Shown here: positions 1 to 6,563 of the stretch, in pieces
Numbering within the stretch: position 1 is the first letter of the stretch
Layout of the letters: each line of letters begins with the position of its first letter
From: Lactobacillus sp.
Lineage (GTDB): Bacteria > Bacillota > Bacilli > Lactobacillales > Lactobacillaceae
Direction of reading: 5' to 3'
Assembly: GCA_003482405.1 (NCBI GenBank)
Contig: DMZB01000009.1
Span: 1-8,199 of the forward strand
Length of the DNA: 8,199 nucleotides
The notes under the pieces: generated by a model
Database searches by the model: none
Told to the model about the DNA's origin: nothing
Seen by the model: only the letters and a program-made list of their open reading frames with translations
Translations under genes and position numbers: made by a program

Positions 1-1987
1 GATTTTTATTCCGGTCACACAGTTAAATTTGATTCAAAAGTATGTTTCCTCTGAAGATAAAACACCACGTGTGAACAAACTTGGCGGAACCGAGTGGGCA
101 AAAACAAAACGCAGTGTCGCTCGTAAAATTGAAGACATTGCAGATGAATTGGTTGATCTGTACGCTGCCCGTGAAGCGCAAAAAGGTCACGCCTTTCCCA
201 AAGACGATGCTTATCAGGAGGAGTTTGAGGCCGCCTTTCCTTATGTTGAAACACCGGATCAATTACGCAGTACCGATGAGATCAAGCACGACATGGAACG
301 TAGCAAACCGATGGACCGACTGCTGGTGGGTGACGTGGGCTTTGGAAAAACGGAAGTGGCGTTGAGAGCGGCATTTAAGGCCATTGAAGATCGCCGTCAG
401 GTCGCCTTTTTGGTGCCAACAACGATTTTGGCGCAGCAACACTACGATACGATGGTTTCGCGTTTTGAAGGATTCCCAGTCAAAATCGGGATTTTATCGC
501 GTTTTGACACGCCAAGCCAGATGCGTGCAACATTAGCAGACCTAAAGTCTGGTGATATCGATATTGTCGTTGGTACCCATCGTTTGCTATCCAAAGATGT
601 GGAATTTAAGAATTTAGGTTTGTTGTTGGTGGATGAAGAGCAGCGTTTCGGTGTCAAACATAAGGAACGCATCAAGCAAATGCGCTCTTCTGTCGATGTA
701 TTGACGCTAACGGCAACGCCGATTCCACGAACGTTAAACATGTCAATGATTGGTGTACGTGACCTGTCGGTGATTGAAACGCCACCAGCCAACCGGTATC
801 CAATTCAAACCTACGTCATGGAAGCCAGTCCGGCAGCTTTACAAGATGGGATCGCCCGCGAAATGGCCCGTGGCGGACAGGTGTTTTACCTGCATAATCG
901 CGTTGGCGACATCGAACGGGTCGTGGCTCAGATTCGTGAGATGGTGCCTGAAGCCCGGGTTGCCTATATTCACGGTAAGATGAATGAAAACCAGCTGGAA
1001 AGTGTCTTGTATGATTTCATTCGTGGTGAGTACGATGTGTTGGTGACAACAACAATTATTGAGACTGGGGTGGACATTCCAAACGTCAATACGTTGTTTG
1101 TCGAAAACGCGGATCGAATGGGTCTGTCGCAGTTGTATCAGTTGCGTGGACGTATCGGCCGGAGCAATCGGGTTGCCTATGCCTACTTCACGTATCAGCC
1201 AAACAAAGTGTTGACCGAAGAAAGTGAAAAACGTTTGGAAGCGATTCGCGACTTCACGGAATTAGGGTCGGGCTTTAAAATTGCGATGCGTGATTTATCG
1301 ATTCGTGGTGCCGGCAATTTACTCGGTCAACAACAGCATGGGTTCATTGACTCGGTTGGGTATGACTTGTACACGCAAATGCTATCTCAGGCAGTTGCTA
1401 AGAAACGTGGGACGGAAGTGAAAGTCCGCACTGATACGGAAATCGAATTGGGTGTAGAAGCCTATCTACCGGCAACCTATATTGAAGATCAGCGTCAAAA
1501 AATCGAGATTTACAAGCGGATTCGAGAGCTAGAAAACGAAGACCAATATGTTGAAGTTGACGAAGATCTCATTGACCGATTCGGTGACTATCCAACTGAA
1601 GTAGCCAATTTATTGGCAATTGGACATTTGAAGATGGACGCTGACCGCGCTTTGATCAGTAAAATTCGGCGTGTGGACGACAACATTAACGTCACGCTGT
1701 CGACACAAGGGACAATTCGGTTCAACGGTCAAGATATTTTTAAAGCATTGGCAAGTACAAAATTGCGGGCGACAGTCAGCGATGAAGATGGTAAGATGAT
1801 GGTCAAATTAGTTATTCAGCCGAAAATGACTGAGGCACAGTGGTTGGCCTCACTATCGGCATTTGTGACCGCCCTGGCGGAGCAAGCTGAAACATCTACG
1901 ACCAGTGAGCGTAAAAACACAGGCTCAAATACCAGCACGAGTACAAACACAAAGACAACTACGACCACACCCAAGCGAAAGGAGTAG
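1..1987 (+). CDS. mfd: Transcription-repair coupling factor Mfd, C-terminal part (5' truncated by window edge)
   Basis: Mfd is a cytoplasmic ATP-dependent DNA translocase that removes RNA polymerase stalled at lesions and recruits UvrA. The frame is open from base 2, so the TTG at 29 is internal and about 661 C-terminal residues are present of the roughly 1150-1180 usual for the family. In fragment numbering the order is: end of the RNA-polymerase-interacting domain (about 1-30, ending in KLGG), relay helix, helicase motif I GDVGFGKT (110-117), motif II DEEQ (211-214), motif III TATPIPRT (237-244), motif VI QLRGRIGR (380-387), the translocation (TRG) region, then the C-terminal TRCF domain. 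All helicase motifs look intact. The last 31 residues are an odd Thr/Ser/Lys-rich tail. The stop lies 2 bases before the next gene, and the end of mfd carries that gene's ribosome binding site (AAAGGAG), which suggests translational coupling. Identification is secure. Confidence 0.98.
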   Translation, partial: IFIPVTQLNLIQKYVSSEDKTPRVNKLGGTEWAKTKRSVARKIEDIADELVDLYAAREAQKGHAFPKDDAYQEEFEAAFPYVETPDQLRSTDEIKHDMERSKPMDRLLVGDVGFGKTEVALRAAFKAIEDRRQVAFLVPTTILAQQHYDTMVSRFEGFPVKIGILSRFDTPSQMRATLADLKSGDIDIVVGTHRLLSKDVEFKNLGLLLVDEEQRFGVKHKERIKQMRSSVDVLTLTATPIPRTLNMSMIGVRDLSVIETPPANRYPIQTYVMEASPAALQDGIAREMARGGQVFYLHNRVGDIERVVAQIREMVPEARVAYIHGKMNENQLESVLYDFIRGEYDVLVTTTIIETGVDIPNVNTLFVENADRMGLSQLYQLRGRIGRSNRVAYAYFTYQPNKVLTEESEKRLEAIRDFTELGSGFKIAMRDLSIRGAGNLLGQQQHGFIDSVGYDLYTQMLSQAVAKKRGTEVKVRTDTEIELGVEAYLPATYIEDQRQKIEIYKRIRELENEDQYVEVDEDLIDRFGDYPTEVANLLAIGHLKMDADRALISKIRRVDDNINVTLSTQGTIRFNGQDIFKALASTKLRATVSDEDGKMMVKLVIQPKMTEAQWLASLSAFVTALAEQAETSTTSERKNTGSNTSTSTNTKTTTTTPKRKE

Positions 1988-1989
1988 CC

Positions 1990-3615
1990 ATGCAGAAAGG
2001 AAAAAGTGAAGGCTCACATCAGCCGACAAAGCAGGACCATCGACAACGTGGTCTGGTGAACGGGGCTTTACTTTTGTCTTTTGCGGCACTCATCGCCAAA
2101 GTACTAAGTGCAATTTATCGGATTCCTTTACAGAATTTGGTTGGTAACACAGGGTTTTACGTGTATCAACAGGTGTATCCGCTTTACGGGATCGCCATGA
2201 CATTTGCACTTAGCGGCTTACCGGTTTTTATTTCGAAACTGATTGCTGAGATTGATGATGTCACGGTTCGCCGTCAGGTAGCCAAACGTTTATTGTGCAT
2301 TTTGGCTGTTTTTAGCGGCGTCTTGTTCGGGATTCTTTTCTTTGGCGCAACCGCCATTGCCGTCGCGATGGGTGACCGTGGTTTGACACCGTTGATTCAA
2401 GTAGTAGCCGGGATGGCACTTTTCATGCCAGCATTAGCCGTTGGCCGAGGTTACGCACAAGGGTTGTTTGATATGCGTCCGACCGCGATATCACAAGTTT
2501 TGGAGCAGGTTATTCGGGTGGCCATTATTATTGTCGTGGCTTGGTTGGCTGCTTCACAACACTGGTTGGTCTATCGCATGGGGGCGTGGGCCATGAGCGG
2601 TGCCCTGTTTGGGGCAGTCGCTGCACTGGCAGTATTTGTCCCGTTTTATCAACGATTATTTGATCGCCATGACCGTCAGCAACTAAATCCAAACATCTAT
2701 GGTTGGTGGGTCCTTGCTAAGCGTTTATTTCGCGAAGGTGGCACAATTTGTTTGTTTGCGGCGGTGGTCCTCTTGCTGCAACTGGTCGATTCTTTTACGG
2801 TCAAACGTGGTTTGGTCAGTATGGGCTTGAGTCAAGACGCGGCTAAATCACTAAAAGGGGTCTATGATCGCGCGCAACCGTTGATTCAGCTCGGCTTGGT
2901 CATTGCAACCAGTTTTTCGGCCACACTATTACCGACACTGAGCGCGGCAATCAACGGTCGCCGACCACAGGTGGTCCAAACGACATTGAAAACACTGATC
3001 CATGTCAGTGTGGCGCTATCGGTAGCCGCCACTGCAGGCATGATCGTGTTAATGCCGGTGATAAACCTGGTGCTGTTTGGCAGCATGACGGGCAGTTTAG
3101 CGTTGGCAATTTATTGTTTAAGTATTGTTTTCGCAAGTTTGATCAGTACCTATAACAGTATTTTGCAGAGTATGAACCAGTACCGTTTATCGCTGATAGC
3201 GCTGCTGGCCGGTGTGTTGGTCAAAGTGCTGTTTAATTTTCAGGCGGTTGTTTCGTTTGGTATCAACGGAGCCAGCTGGATGACTGTCTTGAGTTTACTG
3301 GTCATGTTAATCATCATTTGGATTGGGAGCCCGGCAGAAATGAGATTCGCGTTGACGCAGGGAAAGTTTGTCCGCAAACTAGCCCTTGTGACCGTAACCA
3401 TGGCCATTGTCACAGGATTTGTTGCTAATAGCCTGCAAATGTGGCTGGGACCTGGCCGGGTTGCAGCGATTGTTGTGACTGGTGTAGGTGTCGTGGTTGG
3501 CATTGCAGTGTTCATTGGGTTAGCATTATGGGGGAGGCTGTTTACAACGCGTGAGTGGCTCACACTTCCGGGTGGCAAGCGGCTATTGAAAAGTTTAGTT
3601 AATACAAAAAAATAA
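1990..3615 (+). CDS. MOP-superfamily polysaccharide/lipid-linked precursor flippase (YabM/SpoVB/MurJ-like)
   Basis: The 541-residue protein is almost entirely hydrophobic, with about 14 predicted membrane spans separated by short basic loops, as in MATE-like MOP exporters. After a polar N-terminus the first span (about 28-45) leads into IYRIPLQNLVGNTGFY, the family's typical first loop. A conserved segment with RGYAQGLFDMRPTAISQ near residues 153-169 is shared with SpoVB, MurJ/YtgP and YabM proteins. Such proteins flip undecaprenyl-linked sugars or lipid II across the membrane. The gene occupies the place of yabM after mfd in Bacillus, so YabM orthology is likely. Whether it carries lipid II or another polymer precursor cannot be told from sequence. 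The ATG at 1990 is set by AAAGGAG ending 5 bases upstream. It is probably co-transcribed with mfd and rqcP. Confidence 0.93.
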   Translation: MQKGKSEGSHQPTKQDHRQRGLVNGALLLSFAALIAKVLSAIYRIPLQNLVGNTGFYVYQQVYPLYGIAMTFALSGLPVFISKLIAEIDDVTVRRQVAKRLLCILAVFSGVLFGILFFGATAIAVAMGDRGLTPLIQVVAGMALFMPALAVGRGYAQGLFDMRPTAISQVLEQVIRVAIIIVVAWLAASQHWLVYRMGAWAMSGALFGAVAALAVFVPFYQRLFDRHDRQQLNPNIYGWWVLAKRLFREGGTICLFAAVVLLLQLVDSFTVKRGLVSMGLSQDAAKSLKGVYDRAQPLIQLGLVIATSFSATLLPTLSAAINGRRPQVVQTTLKTLIHVSVALSVAATAGMIVLMPVINLVLFGSMTGSLALAIYCLSIVFASLISTYNSILQSMNQYRLSLIALLAGVLVKVLFNFQAVVSFGINGASWMTVLSLLVMLIIIWIGSPAEMRFALTQGKFVRKLALVTVTMAIVTGFVANSLQMWLGPGRVAAIVVTGVGVVVGIAVFIGLALWGRLFTTREWLTLPGGKRLLKSLVNTKK

Positions 3616-3629
3616 AATGAGGAATAAAA

Positions 3630-3905
3630 ATGCGATTAGATAAGTTTTTAAAGATTTCAAGAATTATTAAACGGCGTCCGGTAGCCAAAGAAATTGCGGA
3701 CAAAGGCCGAATTACAATCAATGGTAATCAGGCAAAGTCGTCCAGTAATGTGAACGTCAATGATGAGTTGGTCATTGCGTTCGGTAATAAAACGCTCACT
3801 GTAAAGGTAGCTCAGTTACTGGAAACAACAAAAAAGGAAGATGCCGAAAAAATGTATACAATCGTGTCTGAAACTTACGCCAAGGATTACCGTACTCAGG
3901 AGTAA
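3630..3905 (+). CDS. rqcP: RqcP (YabO), S4-domain ribosome quality control factor
   Basis: This 91-residue basic protein is a single S4 RNA-binding domain (about 1-60: [30 protein letters not shown], then [12 protein letters not shown]) with a short acidic/basic tail. RqcP binds the obstructed 50S subunit with RqcH and peptidyl-tRNA and supports processive C-terminal alanine tailing of stalled chains. The basic cluster at K14-R15-R16 and the residues R2, D4 and K5 match the family's rRNA/tRNA contact face. The length equals that of the Bacillus protein (about 86-90 residues). The ATG has GAGGA six bases upstream, and the gene follows the flippase by 14 bases, so it is likely in the mfd operon. 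The position before divIC matches yabO. The heat-shock protein Hsp15 is a related S4 protein, but context favours RqcP. Confidence 0.93.
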   Translation: MRLDKFLKISRIIKRRPVAKEIADKGRITINGNQAKSSSNVNVNDELVIAFGNKTLTVKVAQLLETTKKEDAEKMYTIVSETYAKDYRTQE

Positions 3906-3908
3906 GGG

Positions 3909-3953
3909 ATGCAATTGTATAACGAAAGTATGTTCGCCTTAAAAAGGAGTTAA
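3909..3953 (+). other. Possible 14-residue mini-ORF after rqcP
   Basis: An ATG at 3909 opens a 14-codon frame (MQLYNESMFALKRS) ending at TAA 3951-3953. AGGAG at 3898-3902, inside the end of rqcP, sits six bases upstream. Nothing in the peptide is recognisable. It could be chance, or a remnant of genes that lie between yabO and divIC in spore formers. Low confidence that it is translated. Confidence 0.15.
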
Positions 3954-3957
3954 GCCC

Positions 3958-4029
3958 TTGATGTGTAACGGAATTGTCATTTACATTCAATTTTTACGTT
4001 GCTATACTTTAAGCAGTTCCTTGTATTGA
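3958..4029 (+). other. Possible 22/23-residue mini-ORF with strong ribosome binding site before divIC
   Basis: AAAAAGGAG at 3941-3949 is a strong Shine-Dalgarno sequence 8 bases before TTG 3958 and 11 before ATG 3961. The frame runs 22 or 23 residues (from ATG: MCNGIVIYIQFLRCYTLSSS, then LY) and stops at TGA 4027-4029. It overlaps the divIC promoter, so only read-through transcripts from rqcP would carry it whole. The peptide is mildly hydrophobic and unrecognised. It may be a leader peptide, a gene remnant or chance. Confidence 0.2.
3980..4008 (+). promoter_or_regulatory. SigA-type promoter of divIC
   Basis: A -35 box TTTACA (3980-3985) and a -10 box TATACT (4003-4008) are separated by exactly 17 bases. 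Each matches consensus at five of six positions. Transcription would start near 4014-4016, about 50 bases before the chosen divIC ATG. This places the in-frame TTG at 3999 inside the promoter and rules it out as the start for this transcript. Confidence 0.75.
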
Positions 4030-4048
4030 GAACGACTGAATCTGCGAT

Positions 4049-4055
4049 GAGGTGG
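4049..4055 (+). promoter_or_regulatory. Ribosome binding site that sets the divIC start
   Basis: GAGGTGG lies nine bases before ATG 4065. The alternative in-frame ATG at 4047 overlaps this site and has no purine-rich sequence of its own at the right distance. The site therefore favours 4065. Confidence 0.6.
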
Positions 4056-4064
4056 CAAACAGCG

Positions 4065-4448
4065 ATGGAAAATGGGCAATCAGTTCATCAACTAAACAAT
4101 GATTATGTTAAAAAGTTGCGTCAGAGTGAACAACAACGTAATCAGCAAAAAACTGAACTTTCTCATCGGCGTCGTAACCGTGCCTTAAGGATTTTGGCTG
4201 TGTTTGCGCTCATCGCTGTGTTAAGTTTTTGGGCCTATGAAAAAAACATGGCCAGTTTGAATAAAATTAATCAGCAGAATGCAACTACTAGCCGGCAGTT
4301 GAAGGCCGCAAATACGAAAAATGGGCAGTTGACGCAACAAGTTAAGCAGTTGCACAACGATGCTTACTTGACCCAGTTGATTCGTGATAAGTATCTTTAT
4401 TCCAAGAATGGTGAGATTGTTTACAATCTACCGAAAAATTCCAAATAG
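4065..4448 (+). CDS. divIC: Cell division protein DivIC (FtsB-type septum initiator)
   Basis: DivIC is a small bitopic divisome protein that forms the FtsL-DivIB-DivIC complex activating septal peptidoglycan synthesis. With the ATG at 4065 the protein has 127 residues, the usual family length. It has a polar, basic cytoplasmic N-terminus ending in HRRRNRA (about 34-40), one membrane span (about 41-58, RILAVFALIAVLSFW), then an extracytoplasmic Gln/Asn-rich coiled coil (about 62-98). The C-terminus has YLTQLIRDKYLYSKNGEIVY, whose DKYLYSKNGEIV pattern is diagnostic of DivIC. A longer reading from TTG 3999 would start inside the promoter and is rejected. Position between yabO and yabR agrees. 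The gene has its own near-consensus promoter and may also receive read-through from rqcP, since no terminator is seen between them. Confidence 0.93.
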   Translation: MENGQSVHQLNNDYVKKLRQSEQQRNQQKTELSHRRRNRALRILAVFALIAVLSFWAYEKNMASLNKINQQNATTSRQLKAANTKNGQLTQQVKQLHNDAYLTQLIRDKYLYSKNGEIVYNLPKNSK

Positions 4449-4462
4449 TTATTTGCTGAATA

Positions 4463-4494
4463 ACAGCCGCAGAGACTTTGTCCGCGACTGTTTT
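4463..4494 (+). terminator. Weak intrinsic terminator after divIC
   Basis: AACAGCCGC (4463-4471) can pair with GCGACTGTT (4484-4492) with one C-A mismatch. A small inner GAC/GTC hairpin is possible, and TTTTA follows. The short U-tract and the mismatch suggest partial termination. The -35-like element of the next promoter lies in the loop. Confidence 0.45.
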
Positions 4495-4504
4495 ATGTTA
4501 CAAT
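4477..4504 (+). promoter_or_regulatory. Probable promoter of yabR with extended -10
   Basis: TGTTACAAT (4496-4504) is an extended -10 (TG, one base, TACAAT). A poor -35-like TTTGTC (4477-4482) lies 16 bases before the hexamer. Transcription would begin near 4511, giving a leader of about 45 bases. The weak -35 is compatible with an extended -10 promoter. Confidence 0.5.
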
Positions 4505-4537
4505 CATGGTAATTTTATGATATGTATTAAACTAATG

Positions 4538-4544
4538 CAGGAGG
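4538..4544 (+). promoter_or_regulatory. Ribosome binding site that sets the yabR start
   Basis: CAGGAGG ends directly before ATG 4545, so that ATG cannot be used. The next in-frame ATG, 4557, is 12 bases downstream, slightly long but workable. It gives the N-terminus MAVEVGSK that fits the S1 family. Confidence 0.7.
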
Positions 4545-4556
4545 ATGTATTTTTTT

Positions 4557-5063
4557 ATGGCAGTGGAAGTCGGTAGCAAAGTTTCTGGCAAGGTGACAGG
4601 CATTACAAATTTTGGTGCATTTATTGATCTAGGTGAACATCAAAGTGGACTGGTTCATATCAGCCAGATTTCTAATGAATACATCAAAGATATTCACGAT
4701 GTGCTGAGTGTCGGGGATGACGTTACAGTAAAAGTGTTATCGATGGAAAATGGTAAAATTGCGCTTTCCATGAAGGCTGCTGAAGACCGTCCTGCAAGTT
4801 CGACGAACCATGATGCACATGGACATAGTGGCAATCATGAGCGTCATGAGTCCCATGGGCGCCGTGACTTCCATAATGGTGGTCACGAGAATCATGGCTA
4901 TAATGACCGTGGCAACAATCGTGGCGGTAATCGTTCACATCAGGCGGATAATAGTTTTGACGGTATGATGTCGAGCTTTTTAAAGGATAGTGAGCAACGC
5001 CTGGCCACATTAAAGCATAATACTGAAGGCAAACGTGGTGGCCGTGGCGGTCGCCGCAGTTAA
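4557..5063 (+). CDS. yabR: S1-domain RNA-binding protein YabR with histidine-rich linker
   Basis: With the start at ATG 4557 the protein has 168 residues. Residues 1-75 form one S1 (OB-fold) RNA-binding domain: VGSKVSGKVTGITNFGAFIDL, GLVHISQIS, VGDDVTVKVLS and GKIALSMK are the expected S1 signatures. Residues about 85-128 are a linker with ten histidines mixed with Gly, Asn, Asp and Arg. The end (about 133-168) returns to the YabR pattern: FDGMMSSFLKDSEQRLATLK followed by a basic KRGGRGGRRS tail. Family members are cytoplasmic and thought to bind RNA or ribosomes; the exact role is not settled. Neighbouring divIC and tilS match the Bacillus order. The gene has its own probable promoter and a good terminator, so it looks monocistronic. 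The His-rich insert is longer and more biased than in the Bacillus protein as I recall it. Confidence 0.92.
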   Translation: MAVEVGSKVSGKVTGITNFGAFIDLGEHQSGLVHISQISNEYIKDIHDVLSVGDDVTVKVLSMENGKIALSMKAAEDRPASSTNHDAHGHSGNHERHESHGRRDFHNGGHENHGYNDRGNNRGGNRSHQADNSFDGMMSSFLKDSEQRLATLKHNTEGKRGGRGGRRS

Positions 5064-5079
5064 TGAATGTATTTTGGAG

Positions 5080-5114
5080 GCTGGTTCTCAGATGTTTTGG
5101 GAGACAGCTTTTTT
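5080..5114 (+). terminator. Intrinsic terminator of yabR
   Basis: GCTGGTTCTC (5080-5089) pairs with GGGAGACAGC (5099-5108) over ten positions with one mismatch and two G-U pairs, around a nine-base loop. Six T (5109-5114) and then ATTT follow. This is a convincing rho-independent terminator separating yabR from tilS. Confidence 0.8.
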
Positions 5115-5180
5115 ATTTAGTTTCACAATATTTAGTTGCATGCAAAGTGCGGATCGATTGTCCGTAGAGAGGAATTAGCG
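5115..5180 (+). promoter_or_regulatory. Presumed promoter/leader region of tilS, elements unclear
   Basis: tilS follows a good terminator, so it should have its own promoter here, but no convincing pair of boxes is seen. TTCACA (5122-5127) is the best -35-like hexamer, with no good -10 at 16-18 bases. A perfect 10-base palindrome TTGCATGCAA lies at 5136-5145. The ribosome binding site GAGAGGA (5167-5173) is eight bases from ATG 5181 when measured from GAGG, and it fixes the tilS start. Confidence 0.35.
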
Positions 5181-6563
5181 ATGGATCACGTTTTACGCCA
5201 GTTCATGAGAATCAATCAGTTGCACAACCTTTGGCGCGCCACTGATCGTGTGGTTATTGCCGTATCGACAGGCGTTGATTCAACAGCGTTATTAGATTTG
5301 TTTTTGCAATTACCGAAGCGTCAGCGACCACAAATCTTTGTGGCACACGTCAATCACAAATTGCGTGCGCAAAGTGATGATGAAGAAGCGTTTTTGCGTG
5401 CGCATCTCAAACGCCTGAACGTGCCATTGTTTGTTGCTACATGGCCGCTTGCCGAGCATCCTGATCACGGCATAGAGGCCGCTGCCCGTGTCTTCCGCTA
5501 TCAATTTTTCAAACAAGTGATGCGTGAAACTTCTGCAACCGTGTTAGCCACGGCACACCAAGAAGACGAAATGGTTGAAACGGGGGTGATGCGTCTGACG
5601 GCGGGGCATGGATTTACGGAGCCGTTGAGTATTGCGTGGCAGCGCCCCTTTGCCAACGGACAACTGATTCGACCGTTATTGGGGATGAGCAAAGCGACGT
5701 TGCGTGACTACGTTCAGCAACGGGATTTAACTTTTTTTGAGGATGCCAGCAACGCCGAGCTGACGACTGCCCGCAATCGGGTGCGCCACCAGTTGATGCC
5801 ACAACTGGTGCGGGAAAATCCAGCGTTTCAAACGGATTTTGCAGCCACACTATTGGATCAGGTTGCGGTTAACACTTATTTGCGGTCACAAGCTAAGCAG
5901 GCCCTTAAATCGATCAATCATTCTGTCAGCAAATTATTGTCAGATCCCTTGCCAACAATATTATTGCTACAGGAAGCCTTTGATCAGGTCACTGATGAAC
6001 ACCATGTGGCTGTAAAAACAGCAGCTTGGCACAACGTTGTTGACGGATTAGTGCAGGGGAAACCTGAGTGTAACTTTGATCTGGGCGGTGGTTGGCAACT
6101 CCGGCGTCGTTACGATTATTTTGACTTTAAACGGTTATTGAATAATCCTCAAAAAAACGTGTCCCGGCGGCAACCAGAACGCGAAACTATGGTAACATTA
6201 AACAAATGGACAGATGTGATGGAAACGTGTCAAATTGGCTTGTTTGATGCGGATCAGGTGGTCACTATGCGGCCTGGTTTCATGAGTGTTCATTTACACG
6301 TTGCAGCAGGTGATTTGCCGTTGTTGATTCGACAGGCTAAAGCGACAGACCAACTGCGATTGCAACATGGTCAACACCAGTCAGTGAGACGGTTGTTGAT
6401 TAACCAAAAAGTACCTCAAGAAGAGCGGGATCACCAGTTGTTGGTCACCACCGTCTCCGGGGAACCACTTTGGCTAGTTGGCCGACGGGTCGCTGTCACC
6501 ACATCAAGCCAGCAGTTAGTAGAAATTTGCGTGAAATTGGGGCGAGGAGCAAAACATGAATAA
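5181..6563 (+). CDS. tilS: tRNA(Ile)-lysidine synthetase TilS
   Basis: TilS ligates lysine to C34 of the CAU-anticodon isoleucine tRNA using ATP, converting it to an AUA decoder; it is normally essential. The 460-residue protein has an N-terminal N-type ATP pyrophosphatase domain (about 20-210), a middle substrate-binding domain and a C-terminal TilS domain (about 380-455, with RQAKATDQLRL and VPQEERD). Visible motifs are the PP-loop at 29-34, HVNHKLR (56-62), EAAARVFRYQFF (99-110), IRPLL (163-167), and DASN with RNRVRH (188-203). Two motifs are unusual: the PP-loop reads STGVDS instead of SGGxDS, and the region usually like HHxDDQxET reads HQEDEMVET (126-134). The frame is intact, so it is probably functional. 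A TTG at 5136 would extend it by 15 residues, but ATG 5181 has GAGG eight bases upstream. It overlaps hpt by 8 bases. Confidence 0.95.
   Translation: MDHVLRQFMRINQLHNLWRATDRVVIAVSTGVDSTALLDLFLQLPKRQRPQIFVAHVNHKLRAQSDDEEAFLRAHLKRLNVPLFVATWPLAEHPDHGIEAAARVFRYQFFKQVMRETSATVLATAHQEDEMVETGVMRLTAGHGFTEPLSIAWQRPFANGQLIRPLLGMSKATLRDYVQQRDLTFFEDASNAELTTARNRVRHQLMPQLVRENPAFQTDFAATLLDQVAVNTYLRSQAKQALKSINHSVSKLLSDPLPTILLLQEAFDQVTDEHHVAVKTAAWHNVVDGLVQGKPECNFDLGGGWQLRRRYDYFDFKRLLNNPQKNVSRRQPERETMVTLNKWTDVMETCQIGLFDADQVVTMRPGFMSVHLHVAAGDLPLLIRQAKATDQLRLQHGQHQSVRRLLINQKVPQEERDHQLLVTTVSGEPLWLVGRRVAVTTSSQQLVEICVKLGRGAKHE

Noticed and set aside
29..31. TTG as the start of mfd
   Set aside because: The frame is open to the window edge, and upstream codons give IFIPVTQLN, which fits the RNA-polymerase-interacting domain. 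It is therefore an internal Leu codon.
442..792. Antisense frame of 116 codons opposite mfd
   Set aside because: It covers helicase motifs Ia to III of Mfd; the + strand coding is certain and the antisense product is unrecognisable.
3240..3578. Antisense frame of 112 codons opposite the flippase
   Set aside because: It mirrors codons for hydrophobic spans of the flippase and shows no signals of its own.
4723..5010. Antisense frame of 95 codons, His/Tyr-rich, opposite yabR
   Set aside because: It arises because repeated CAT and ATG-like codons of the His-rich linker read openly on the other strand. No ribosome binding site or promoter was seen, and yabR is a clear gene.
5136..5138. TTG start extending tilS by 15 residues
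   Set aside because: It lies in a palindrome just after the terminator and has no ribosome binding site. ATG 5181 has GAGG at eight bases and gives a family-like N-terminus.
5310..5850. Three antisense frames opposite tilS
   Set aside because: All lie across conserved TilS motifs, are short, and lack recognisable domains.
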